Under the pieces are notes generated by a model. That model searched no databases, was not told the origin of the DNA, and saw nothing but the letters and a program-made list of their open reading frames with translations. A program made the position numbers and the translations under genes. A stretch of 64,000 bases of DNA from Magnaporthiopsis rhizophila. Lineage: Eukaryota > Ascomycota > Sordariomycetes > Magnaporthales > Magnaporthaceae. Positions 42,684 to 53,730 of this stretch are shown one piece after another. Location: the NCBI GenBank assembly GCA_003049465.1, contig PYSS01000041.1, positions 214,289 through 278,288 on the forward strand. Reading direction: 5' to 3'. Within the stretch, counting starts at the first letter, position 1. Every line of letters begins with the position of its first letter.

Positions 42684-43520
42684 ATCGGCTCACTCGGCTT
42701 GAACAAGTAAACGGCGCCTCATTGGCGGTGGGTTGTTTTGTGGGCAGAAATACGAATTTGGTAAAAGACATCATTGGGCTGGGTCGTTGGATATGTATTT
42801 ACAAGAGCAGCAGTTAGCAACCAAGTTCCTCTAGATCCTGGTATGCCTCTATGTGCCGATCTAGAAGTTAACAGGGCGTCGAGGAGTACCATTGTGTTGC
42901 CGTTGATAAAGTGTATTTGCAAACGAGCCTTTCACAGAACGGTCTGGTGAGAAACCCTAAAGAAACCCAAGGAGAGTCTTTAAGAGCAGGCTCCAGGTGT
43001 GGGTAGTCCAAGCTGTGGAGAATGGAAGTGGCTCCCAGTACCTCCAGCAGGAGCTTGGTAAACAGGGGTGTTGTTATGTATTGGACATGTGTTGGAAATG
43101 TGACTTGGTAAAAGTGGACGATGATTATTACCCACTGTTGGAAGCAGTGCGAGACGAGCGACGAGAGTTAAAAAAAGCTGAAGCCCCTACGTACAGACTA
43201 GGGAGCAGGCAAGCAGAAAGGCTTTGAACGCATTCGGCGTCGGGCTTGGCCTCGCGGTTCCAGCGCATGATGCCGTTGTCTCCTTGGGGCACAGGACAAG
43301 CTCGTCTGCCTGCCTTCACCTTGCCCCAGCCTTGCCTACCTGCGTGGGACGTATTTAAGGCTTTAGGATCCAAGCCGAAGTCACTGGGCTATCAAGGCAA
43401 TAGCGATACAAGGGAACCTGAGGAGCCAGAGATTGTCTTCAACTAATTAAGCCCTTTATATCACCAGCGCATCGTCAATTAAGCCCATCACCATGAGAGG
43501 ATTCTCCTGATCCTTTCACC
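42684..43520. other. Convergent intergenic region, no supported gene
   Basis: About 840 bases lie between the 3' ends of the P450 and the flavin amine oxidase. Nothing specific is seen. Confidence 0.55.
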
Positions 43521-45131
43521 CTAGATCTTCGACTTTGACGCCCTGAGACTCTGCCTCACGTGCCTCGCAGCCAGGTGACCCTGCTCTATGGCCCCATCTA
43601 TGAACCCCCTGAATCCATTCGCCCAGTCCGCATTGGCCATAGCCACCTGGCCGTGTGGCTGCTGCAGCGCAGAGAGGTACTTGCTCATGTCGCCAGGCCC
43701 CCAGCACGCCCAAGAGCCGTTCGACAAAGGATCCGCAGCCCAGTCGTGGGTCAGATAAGCACACACCTTTGCTCCCGGCTTCATGTGCTCCTTGAACTCG
43801 GCGATGATTCCGTCGCGGTCCTTGTGGTTATTCAGTCTTCCGCCGTACCCGAACCCTATGGCATAGGTGCCGCCGCCGTCGGCACCATTGTGGTCGCTGA
43901 AGGCGAAGCAGTAACACGAGCCGCTGTGTGCATCGGCTGCCGAATAAAAGGGTGGCTCCACACTGGCGAGCTTGACGTGGAACTTGGTGACGGAGCAGAC
44001 ATGTCCCTTCTGGATCGCCTCTTGGCGGGTTGGGTCGAGCGGAAGGTCGAAGTGGATGCTAGGGAGGGCGTTTCTGGACATCACGTCTGGTCAGCCTTGC
44101 CTTAACCCCTCCCGCTGGAGGCCGAGGTCGGTCTCGGAGCTTACAATGGTATCGTGCACACGGCGCGGTCCACTCGAATCTCGCGGCCATTCGTGCTTGT
44201 CAGGATGACACGGAGGCCACCTTGGACAATCTTGTGAATCGTCGTTCCCATCAGGACATCCCCGCCATAGTCGTTCAGAATCGACTTGGCCAGCATCGTC
44301 ATGCCGCCGCCTCCCAGCTTGTATATGCCAGCAAACTCCACGACCCTGTCCATGTCGTGGCCTCCGAGCGCAAACCATCGGAGCGCCTCTGTCCATGCCA
44401 GCTCACGCCCGCTCACGCCACCAAAGGTGGAGAGGAAGGCCTCGAAGACGTCCTTGTCCTGCTGCGACTCGCCATCCACCTGGTCCAGCCGCTCTCGAAC
44501 GGTGAGGTGGTCGTACTTTGTCCAAGGTGCCGGCTGTCTCAGGATATCGAGGGGGTATGGAATCAGCTCACGGCTGGACAGGCCATCGATGGAGAAGAAT
44601 TTGTCAGCGATGCGACGCATCGCTGCGTCCTGGTCCTTGGCCGGCATGGTGGTGATGCTGCCCGAGGAGGACCTGAATAGCCTTTCAGTGGCAAAGGCAC
44701 CCGAGGACGTCTTGAGATGCCGCTGCAGATCGTATCTGGCAATCTCGGCATAGACGAATGGTTGCATCCTGCCAGCCGGCACTTGTCAGCCAGCGACTCC
44801 GGGGTGGTGTTCCGTAATCATCCCCAATGCCTAGGTAGGTAGCTACCTACCAATGAAACCATGTGCCGCCCATTTCAAAGTGCTCGCCCAGGGCCTTGGC
44901 CGTCCAGGTGCGGCCGCCGATGCGGTCTCGGCCGTCGACGAGCAAAACCTTCAGGCGTCCATCTGCCGAGAGCTCCCTGGCGGCCATAAGACCTGCAAAT
45001 CCCGCCCCGACAACGACGACGTCGTAGTGCTCTTGGATCTGAGGAGTACTGGGAGTGACAGCATCGGTTTCCAGACCGAGGACACTCCCACTTGTCGCCT
45101 CCCAGAGATAGCCCTCACTGCTGCGCACCAT
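43521..45131 (-). CDS. Flavin monoamine oxidase (MAO-N type)
   Basis: There are three exons on the minus strand, 44851-45131, 44145-44768 and 43521-44073, giving 485 residues; Aspergillus MAO-N is about 495. The start at 45131 (MVRSSEGYLW) aligns with the MAO-N start. The ADP-binding motif is VVVVGAGFAGLMAARELS near 39-56, followed by DGRDRIGGRTWTA and EMGGTWFHW, the flavin contacts. After the second intron, CTIPLNALPSIHF and GHVCSVTKFHVKL match the family core. It oxidises primary amines to aldehydes with release of ammonia and hydrogen peroxide. The C-terminus SKI is a non-canonical PTS1-like tripeptide, and known MAO-N also ends in a PTS1 variant, so peroxisomal location is likely. It diverges from the copper amine oxidase. 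Confidence 0.9.
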
Positions 45132-46001
45132 CTTTGTCTTCTCCCGCCCGTGGCCGGTATTCCGTGGTACCAGGTCGGGGTACGGCGCCGGTGGTGCTCG
45201 AACGTTTGTCGTACGCAGAGGGGCTGGGCAAGCGGGATTGTAAGGACCCAGCTCCTCCGTAGTAGAACCCGCGCCAAAGGCCGCTGAGGAACGTGATCTA
45301 AATACTTGGCCCCGCCGGATCCGCATCCTGCTGATCTGATTTGTGACACGGTGCGTCCGATTACGTGGGAATTCGGGGGCCTGCGATTCGGACGTGCCTT
45401 TGGTGGTTTTCCGCCTCTTTCCTGTACAAGGGCAGGGGGATTGGCGAACCGGTGGGAACCAGAGTGCCTCGTCAGCTTCCGAGTTTCCCGTTGTCGTGTT
45501 GCGCTACCGCCACCAAGGATAGTGGTGGATCACGCCCTATCTCGGAATGATATTCCGGTTCCGGTTCCGCTTGGCTGCTCCCCGGTGCCCTGTCCATCGC
45601 TGCAGATCGGTTCACACGGCTCTAGCTCCCGACTGGTCCCTGCGACAAATTGGTGAACTGGCATCGCCTTGCCAAGTAGCCACGGCCGGTAAGCGGAACG
45701 GCTGTCCGGCGCTGTCATACACGAATCATGTCGCGTCCATTACCTAGCGGGCCGTCAAGGGTCCTTGGAATGACATGGCTGGGCTTTCCCCGTCAAGTTC
45801 GTGCTGGATCCCGATAAGACTCGTAGGCAACGGCGGCGGCCCGCCGGAGACCGACTGCTTTTACGTTCAGGGGCTACAAAAGGCACGATCGCTGGCATCA
45901 CATCAACCAGGACACTTCAGGACGGCGACAACAACCCAACACTAGCAGTGCGCCCAGCCCAGAAGCGCCGCCATCACTGTCTCGCATCGCCTTTCACCAC
46001 C
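45132..46001. promoter_or_regulatory. Divergent promoter, flavin / copper amine oxidases
   Basis: This 870-base shared promoter has CGGAA/TTCCG half-sites at 45160, 45477, 45543, 45553, 45559 and 45565. The last four form a compact block. Confidence 0.6.
45543..45569. promoter_or_regulatory. Candidate operator block CGGAA-N5-TTCCG plus two TTCCG direct repeats
   Basis: CGGAAT-GAT-ATTCCG is an inverted repeat and is followed at once by two more TTCCG at 6-base spacing (GGTTCCGGTTCCG). This is the densest half-site block in the cluster. Confidence 0.55.
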
Positions 46002-48369
46002 ATGTTGGCCGTCGCTCCCCACCCTTTCGATCCGCTTTCGGAGGGCGAGATCGAGGCGGCAATTCGCATCGTCAAGAGCGCCCACGGAAATGACATCTTC
46101 TTCAATGTCGTTTCCCTCCACGAGCCTCGGAAGGCCGAGATGACCGCATGGCTTGCGAATCCCACGGCCGCTCCCAGACCTGTCCGTGTGGCAGATGTGG
46201 TCGTGATCGCGCCTGGCGGTAAAGTCTACGATGGGCTGATCAACCTCGCCAGCGGAGTCATCATCAAGTGGGAGCTCCTCGACGGACTCCAGCCCATTGT
46301 AAGACCCCCAAGCGGCATGCATAAAATGATTCGAGACTGATGGAGAGGGATGATAGATTACCTTGGAGGAGGTCCAGGCAGTCGAGGGCATCTGCCGTAA
46401 AGACCCAAAGGTCATTGAGCAGTGCGAGCTCAGCGGCATCTCTCGAGACGACATGCACAAGGTCTACTGTGACCCGTGGACAATTGGCTACGATGAACGC
46501 TACGGCAGCAAGGTCCGGCTGCAGCAGGCGCTGATGTTCTACCGCCCAGACGTCGACGACTGCCAGTACCAGTATCCCCTTGATTTCTGTCCAATCTACG
46601 ACGCCGCCAAGCAGGAGATTGTGGCTATTGATATCCCCAAAGTTCGCCGGCCGCTGAGCAGGGTCGCGCCAGTCAACTACCACCCAGCTGCTATCAACAA
46701 GAGCAAGACGGGATACCGGCGCGACTTGAAGCCGATTAACATCACCCAACCTGCCGGCGTCTCCTTCACACTCAAAGGCCGCTACATCGAGTGGCAAAGT
46801 TGGAGATTCCATATCGGCTTCAACTACCGCGAGGGCATTGTTCTCAATGACATCACCTACAATGACAAGGGCAACGTCAGGCCCGTGTTCTACCGAATCT
46901 CTCTTTCTGAGATGGTTGTTCCCTAGTACGTGCCACCTCCCTCGACTCATCTCGCCAATACGATTTTGTTCTGTCCACTCTGTCATGATGAAGCTGACAG
47001 TTAGGGACAGTGGCAACCCGGAACACCCCCACCAGAGGAAACACGCTTTTGATCTAGGCGAGTACGGCGCTGGCTACACGACAAACAGTCTCGCTCTTGG
47101 CTGTGACTGCAAGGGGTCGATCCACTACCTGGATGCTGAGTTCGCCTCTCGGAACGGCGGGATCCGCAAGATCAAGAATGCCATCTGTATCCACGAGGAG
47201 GATGCAGGTATTCTTTTCAAGCACACCGACTTCCGTGACGATTCCAGCATCGTCACCCGGGCTAGGAAATTGGTCATTCAGCATATCTTCACGGCGGCGA
47301 ATTACGAATATGCTGTCCAGGTAAGCAAAGTCGCAGAAAGAAGCGAGATATGTTTGCGTAGCCCAGTTGCTAATTTCTTACACACAGTGGATTTTTCACG
47401 TAAGTTGCAGAGAATAATGATGGACTGCGCCCTGCGCCTGGGACATGCACTCACATCCTTAATAGCAAGATGGCACGATTCAGCCCGAGATCAAGCTCAC
47501 CGGCATTCTCAACACCTATGTGATGAATGCTGGTGAGGATACACATGGCTGGGGCACCCAGGTCTATCCTCGTACGTCCTCCATGGTCTCCCTTCCCCCG
47601 AAGCATCGACACTAATTAGGCAGCAGGGGTCAACGCTCATAACCATCAACACCTCTTCTGTCTGCGTGTAGATGCAAACGTCGATGGACCCAACAACACG
47701 GTGTTTATGAGTGACTCAGTCCCCTCGGAGGCTCCTGTTGGCAGTGCCGAGAACTTCTATGGCAACGCCTTCTACGCTAAACGCACAAAGTTCAGCACGA
47801 CGGCCGAATCGGTGACCGATTACAACGGGGCTACGGGCCGGACCTGGGAGATCTGCAACACGAACCGCATCCACCCCTACAGTGGTAAGCCGGCTAGCTA
47901 CAAGCTGATCAGCCGCGAAGTACCGGGCCTCTTACCCAAGGAAGGCTCCCTGGTATGGAAGAGAGCGGGGTTCGCCCGACATGCAGTCTCTGTCACAAAG
48001 TACGCCGACGACCAGCTCTGGGCCGCGGGCCGCCATGTCCCCCAAACATCGGGTGAACCAACATTGGGTCTCACTGAATGGATAGGCGACGGCAGTCAGT
48101 CGATTGAGAACACAGACATTGTGCTCTGGCACACGTTCGGCGTGACACACTTCCCAGCTCCCGAGGACTTCCCCATAATGCCCGTCGAGCCCATCACGCT
48201 GTTGCTCAAGCCCAGGAACTTCTTCGCCAACAACCCGGTCATGGACGTTCCGCCCAGCTTTGCGAGCACGCCTAGCCAGATCAAGGCCAATGGAGACGGG
48301 GTGGTAGATGCTGCTGATGGGGTCAGTCAGTTGGCTTTCGGCGGGCGTTGTTGTACAAGTAAGCTGTGA
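46002..48369 (+). CDS. Peroxisomal copper amine oxidase
   Basis: Six exons, 46002-46298, 46357-46925, 47011-47320, 47388-47399 (12 bases, WIFH), 47466-47571 and 47624-48369, give 2040 nt and 679 residues. The topaquinone precursor is Tyr387 in ANYEYA (consensus N-Y-D/E-Y). The catalytic Asp is in FDLGEYGAGY (about 303), and the copper ligands are His439 and His441 in HNHQH plus a later His. N2 and N3 domains occupy about 8-95 and 100-200. The enzyme oxidises primary amines to aldehydes, ammonia and hydrogen peroxide. The C-terminus is SKL, the canonical peroxisomal signal, as expected for fungal amine oxidases. Motifs closely resemble methylotrophic yeast amine oxidase. The neighbours suggest arylalkylamines as substrates. 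Confidence 0.95.
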
Positions 48370-48499
48370 CGGAGGAGCGGGTAAGAGCAAGAGAGTCAGC
48401 TGGTCACAGAGGTTTTGTTCGGGCCGGCATGGCGCTCAAGATCCATCCTTGTATTCTACCACCAGATAAGCGTACAAAGTCGTGGGCCCTCGTCATGGC

Positions 48500-49010
48500 C
48501 TGCAAGTGTGGTCCAATGAATATTTAAGTTGGAGCTGTTTATGAGGTTGGGTCGGGTGTGAAGCACTACCTCAAGCCAGGCGACGAAATCTACTACCTCG
48601 GCAACCCGGTCGTGCAGGGCTGTTACGCCGGGGAGGTTCTGGTGGACAAGCGTCACTCCAGCCAATAAGCCACGCCGCCTCGACTTTGTGAGTCGGCCGC
48701 CATGCCGCTGACATATGGGACGGCCTTTGAATCATTGATAGACCGGCCCGGGATCGGGAAGGGCGAGCGCGAGGGCATCCTCTGCATCAAGGGTAGCGGC
48801 GGCATGGGCTCCATCGCCTCACCGATTGCGCCCCACTACCTGCAGCTCCCCCGTCGTCACCGCCACGGCCTTGCGCCCCTGAGACGACAGCCTTCTCCAA
48901 GGCAAAGGGCGTCACACACAAGTCGTCATCCACTGCGAGGACATTGTGCGGCATAGCCTCCAGCCTCCGACTGCCTGCCGGCGTGCCGCTCAACGAGACG
49001 ATCATTGGGA
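48500..49010 (+). pseudogene. Relic of a zinc-type alcohol dehydrogenase/quinone reductase-like gene
   Basis: The segment from about 48535 reads VYEVGSGVKHYLKPGDEIYY, a typical MDR catalytic-domain piece. It is followed, after a TAA (near 48666) and local frame slips, by AAMPLTYGTAFESLIDRPGI, the nucleotide-fold motif GSGGMGSIAS, LQLPVVTATALRPE and VVIHCEDIVRH, in the family order. The N-terminal third and the C-terminal third are missing or unreadable. It lies directly downstream of the copper amine oxidase and may once have been a cluster member acting on the aldehyde. Confidence 0.65.
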
Positions 49011-49606
49011 GTCGCAGCCAAGGTGACGAAGATTTCCCAACCAGGCTGCTGCTAAACGTTTGCCACGCCCAGGCGTCTGGGTCTCCCGCCCGGCTACTTC
49101 CTCTCGCGCGTGGCGCTTCTCATTCCCGGCCCTAACACACCGCTCGACTCGCCGGGATGCAACCCCTTGCCCTGCCTGGCTCACCAGACCACGCGGGTGG
49201 TACTCGGGGAGGAGCCCACACCCCGGAGGGCCTGTTGTGTCGAGGCGACCTTGCCAGACCGCGCGGGGCGTCGTTTATGCCGGCGGCGACTGGGGTTGGT
49301 GTCACGGTGCGATCCCTTATAAGGACCACGCACGGGTTGTAGTCCCAGCTACAACAACGTTCCGGTTTTGTTGAGGTGCAACAAACTGTGACGGCACAAC
49401 AGCTAGGTACTGAGTCGAAGAACTGATTGTTGCACGAAGGAGGTAAGTCCGCTGGCCCGCGTAGGGGGCCGGCGGATCAGTAGCTAAATACAGGCATGCG
49501 AGGTTGGTCCCGTAACAACCGGGCTCGCCGTGTGGCTGCGCCTTGAGGGCCGAGGCGGCGATCGCCGCTCTACGCGTCAGACGGGCCAAGTTTGCCCTCC
49601 TCCCCT
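49011..49606. other. Intergenic, no supported gene
   Basis: About 600 bases separate the dehydrogenase relic and the xylanase. A short palindromic stretch (GTTGTAGTCCCAGCTACAAC at about 49337) is present. No gene is seen. Confidence 0.5.
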
Positions 49607-50812
49607 TTAGCTGCTGCTCCAAGCGTTAAGAATCGCGCTGTAAGCGGCCTTCTTGTTGTAGTCAGCGTTCCAGATAAGGGCGTTACCGCCGTTAATCCAG
49701 CTGTGGGCGTCGGTAAAGCCCCAGGCCGTGATGCCGACGCAACGGTCGACCTGCAGGCAGGCCTTAACCATAGTGGCGTAGTCGGTGGCCTGCTGCTCGA
49801 ACTGGCTAGAGCCATTTTTTGCCGCGATGTCCTGGAAGGTAGAAATGAAAAAAAAGCCTGTTAGAATCGCCCCCATCGCCGAAGTTTACTAAGGATTGGT
49901 TTCGCTTATAAAAAGGAGAAACGACTTACAAGCTCGGTATAAGCAACGTCGACGCCGAGCGCAGTAAAAGCGTCAAGGTTCCGTACGAGCGTGGCCACGT
50001 CGCCGACGTCGCCTGTGGATAAATGGGCTTGGAAGCCCATGCCGTCGATAGGGGCGCCGGCGGCTTGAACCATTTTAATAAGGTTTTGAGCGCCAGTGGA
50101 CTTGCGGCCAGGCTTGTCGCAGCCGTAGTCGTTATAATACAGCTTAGCGTCCGGGTCGGCGGCCCGAGCGGCTTTAAAAGCCCGCGGGATGTAATCGGTT
50201 GGCCCGATGGTGCTGCCCCAAATGGAATCTTCGATGCGGTAAGAGCCGTCCCAGTTAATAGCTTCGTTAACCACATCCCAGGCGTAGCAAGAGCCTGGAA
50301 GGGAGAACGAGCTTATATTAGCAGCTTGTTTTTATTACGCTTTTCATAAAAGAGGCAGATTGAAAGATAAGTAAGAGAAAAAAACAAGATTTACCTTTGA
50401 AGTGGGCAACAACGTTTTGGATATGCGCCTCCATGATGCTGATTAATTGCGTTTTATTAAACCCGCCGTTTTGTACCCAGCCGGGCACCTGATTGTGCCA
50501 AACGAGGGTGTGGCAGCGCATTTTGGCCCCGATGCTTTTAGCTTGAGCCACGATGCGGTCGGCGGTGCCGTAATTAAAGCTTCCCGGGGATGGCTCGAGC
50601 GCGTCGAACTTCATCTCGTTCTCGGCAGTGTAGGACCCGAAGTCCTCCGGGTTGCGCAGGATGGGCCCGGCCTTGGGATCGGCCATGACGCCCGGGTTGA
50701 TAGCCGTGCCCCAGTACCTGCCCCGGGCCTGGGCCCGCGTGTTGAGCCCGTCCGCCGAAGCGATGCACGCCATGCTCAAGGCGGCCGTCAGAAATGGCAG
50801 AAGCCCAAACAT
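49607..50812 (-). CDS. GH10 endo-1,4-beta-xylanase
   Basis: There are three exons on the minus strand, 50395-50812, 49930-50294 and 49607-49831, giving 335 residues. Residues 1-20 are a signal peptide. The GH10 barrel follows: GTAINPGVMADP, SYTAENEMKFDALEP, HTLVWHNQVPGWV, the acid/base Glu in WDVVNEAINWDGS and the nucleophile Glu in VAYTELDI, with WGFTDAHSW near the end. It cleaves xylan in plant cell walls outside the cell. There is no CBM1 or linker, so this is a catalytic-domain-only form. Third codon positions look more A/T-rich than in the genes upstream, as expected in a subtelomere exposed to mild RIP or for a gene of different history. Both intron junctions are in phase. Confidence 0.94.
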
Positions 50813-53730
50813 GGCTGAAGATGCGGATTGGATTTTTTCTGTGATGTTTGCTTTCCTAACGAGGGGGGCTACGGTGATTTGGCTGCTGTAAAACGAGAGA
50901 CTAAAAGTAGTGCCTGTCGTGAGGTCTTATGTATCCGTGGTGATAAGTAGCCTTCTTTCTGGGCGTCTTATAGTCCAACTCAGGGACCCACGCCGGCCTC
51001 TTGATAATTATATTCGCTTCACATTTCGGTCGCCCCACGGCGCAACTTAACGAGTCATCCATCCGGTAAAATATTACCGCGTCGTGTTCCTTTGACTACT
51101 TTCCTCCTTTTTGGCCTTCTCCTAGCCCACACGCAACTCGTATTTCACCTTGGTTGCCCAGCTTCCTCTTTTCATTCGCGGACCTTGATGCGTCCGGAGT
51201 CCCCCGTCCTTTAGAACTGGGGCCGGACAGGGGGCCCGGCTCTCGACGTACTGGGGAGAGGACGGGCTGTGCGGTGCGCTGCTACCACCTCAGCGCGTGT
51301 TTCAACATCTTAAAATGTCCGGATGCAGCCTCTAAATGCAACTGCCGGCTGCCAAGCTGGGCCAAGGTGTCCTTGTGTTGGGAGACGATGGCTCTGAGTG
51401 GGACGACTTCTTAATATTGCGATAATGTCGCACACGCTCACACCTTGGTCTGCGAGCACACCGACAAAGCCGCTCTTTCGTTGACAAGCCTGATTTCGAT
51501 AAAGATCCCGTCCATAGCGGCGCGTTGGCACCGGGATTTGTCGCCATTCCTTCCGGAAGCGGGGTACAGCGTCTTGGTTTAAGCGATATTGCAAGGGTAA
51601 AGCAAGCCCCCTGGAGGATGTCATATAACATGGGCAAAACATGTCTCACTGGCCGCAAACATGTTCAGGTTTATTGGATTTTGTTTTGACACACTCGTTT
51701 ACCTCCCGTTAAATGCGGCACAATTCTCATGGCACAAAGGCCGACGGGATTAGCAACTCCCGGCTCCTTGTCGGGTAGGTATTTAGGACCGTTTTCGCCC
51801 GAGTCGGATAGGATTGGCGTGACACTTCCGCAAGGAAGAGAAATTGGCCCCGGGCTCGACACAGCTTGGTCCAAGGTGTGGTTCCAAGGCTCAGCCGGAC
51901 GGATTAGCGCTTGCGTGGTGCGATCCACCGATCCCTACCGTGGTCTTGGTTATTTCTCCGTACGTGCAGGATATGGCCAGTCAGAAAGCGGTCGACGAGA
52001 CCGCCGTCCCGTATCTTACGTGTACTCTCCTTCCAGTGGTGGACCAAGTATCGACAGGCGTACCAGATCTCGGGCGGCAAGGGGCATACATTTTCTGCGG
52101 GCTGATCTTGGGCCGGAGCGTCCCGGGCCTACGCAGGCTGCAGACATCTCTTGAGGGTGTCGCCGGCTGGCAGCAGCTTGGGACAGCGGTCCGCCAGCTG
52201 CTCGTGGGTTTCTCGTCAACCTAAAACGGGTTCGCATCGCGATTCTCATGATCGACGAGCAAGTCGCGAAATGACAGATGGAGCAGTTAGACCGGGCGAG
52301 CGGATCCTCCGAAATGTCAAGTACGGAATGCAACCCGCGCAGCTTCGAGTCCACGTCGAGCTGGTCCAACATATACGCGTCATACCACCAGGATGGCGAT
52401 GGAGAGTGACGAGACTGCGCTATACCAGCCCGCCCAGGAATCAAGTCGCTATTCCTAAAATCGCCATGCGAAGCACGCACCTCGCCAGCGCCTATCGACA
52501 CCCTCTGCCCTTTGTCCTGCCCTATTCCCTGCCCGGTTTCCATTTATCGACCTGTGGGCCGTCGCAACCGCAAACGCACCCAACCACCCAGGGAGCTCGG
52601 CCAAGGCGTCGCGTCGTCGCTGTTCTGGCTCGCCGTCGCAGGCCGTATTGACGGGTGCGACCGGGTGGTAGATCGGAAGCTCGAAAACGACAAGTGCGAT
52701 GTCTGTCCGTCGCAGCGGATGCTTAAGGACCGGTTTGATGGCGGGCTGCCAGATTGCGGCGACGAGGATGTCGACGACTCTGACAACGGCCCAGGCGTTG
52801 ATGGCGTCCATCTTCCTGCGCACGATCTCGTCTTTAGGGAGGTCTCCGTCCAGATCGCCGAGCAGGTCCCCGATGCGCCGCCGTTTAGGCAGGCTGAGGA
52901 CCACCTTCCGCAGCGGCCCCTGGAGATTATATATGCCACACGGCTGTCTCGCGAGCTCCTTCTAGTTCCCACCATCTGTACCACCAGAATCCCGGGTTGC
53001 TCCCAGCGCCGAATGGCACGCAGCTGACAAACATTGACGCAAAATCCCCGCCTTGCCCGGATGGGGGAGGAGGGAATGGGGGAGAAAGGGGAGGACGGGG
53101 GGCCATCTCGGCATGCCGGTGGCACCCGCGGCGACGGCGACCGACCTTGTTGGCATCGGGGGTTTAGGAGATCCGTCCCACTGCCCCGCCGGTGGAGCCG
53201 TGGGCTGGGGCCGGCTATTATACCGCCCCCCTTGCATGGACAACCCAAGCCATATATGCCGAGCTATTGCTTTACAACACCATGTTGCCATTCGTGCTTT
53301 TTGCAAAATGTAAATTTTCATTCTCGATGCGATCATATCGCGTTGCGGCGAGCACGGCATCTCGTTCAACAGCCAGGATCCCATCCAGGGAGCCGGAAAG
53401 CACCTTGACACAGGTTATACTAGACCGGGACGCACGACAACGCCATCAGGGAGCTCGATTTACCTGTGGTGGTGGATTGCACGCCTGAACTGGTATGGCA
53501 AAGCAACCAAGCAATCGACCACCCCTTTTAGGTGCATGACTTCGGCAACAACACGAACGTGATGCTAATTATTAACAAACTTATTTCTTGCTTTTTGTTC
53601 TCCACCAATTTAAATCTTAATATTAAGGACTTAATGGGTCGTAAAGCAATTGCGACACTCCTTCTCGAGCCGACTGCCTTTGGTTTACTTTAATAAAGGG
53701 TTGAGAGGTGGAAGGGTGGTTAATAAGGGT
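50813..53730. other. Subtelomeric stretch without recognisable genes
   Basis: About 2.9 kb of mixed composition. GC-rich patches (51700-53250) carry overlapping open frames on both strands. The most protein-like is minus 52455-52970 (KRRRIGDLLGDLDGDL...), but it lacks an upstream ATG, matches nothing I know and is not called. No tRNA or repeat array is seen. Confidence 0.5.

Noticed and set aside
51844..52224. Possible transporter-like hydrophobic frame
   Set aside because: Similarity to MFS C-termini was only impressionistic; no conserved motif could be placed.
52455..52974. Minus-strand frame with a protein-like KRRRIGDLLGDLDGDL stretch
   Set aside because: There is no in-frame ATG near its start, the plus strand is also open there, and nothing is recognisable. 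It might be a relic but is not supportable.
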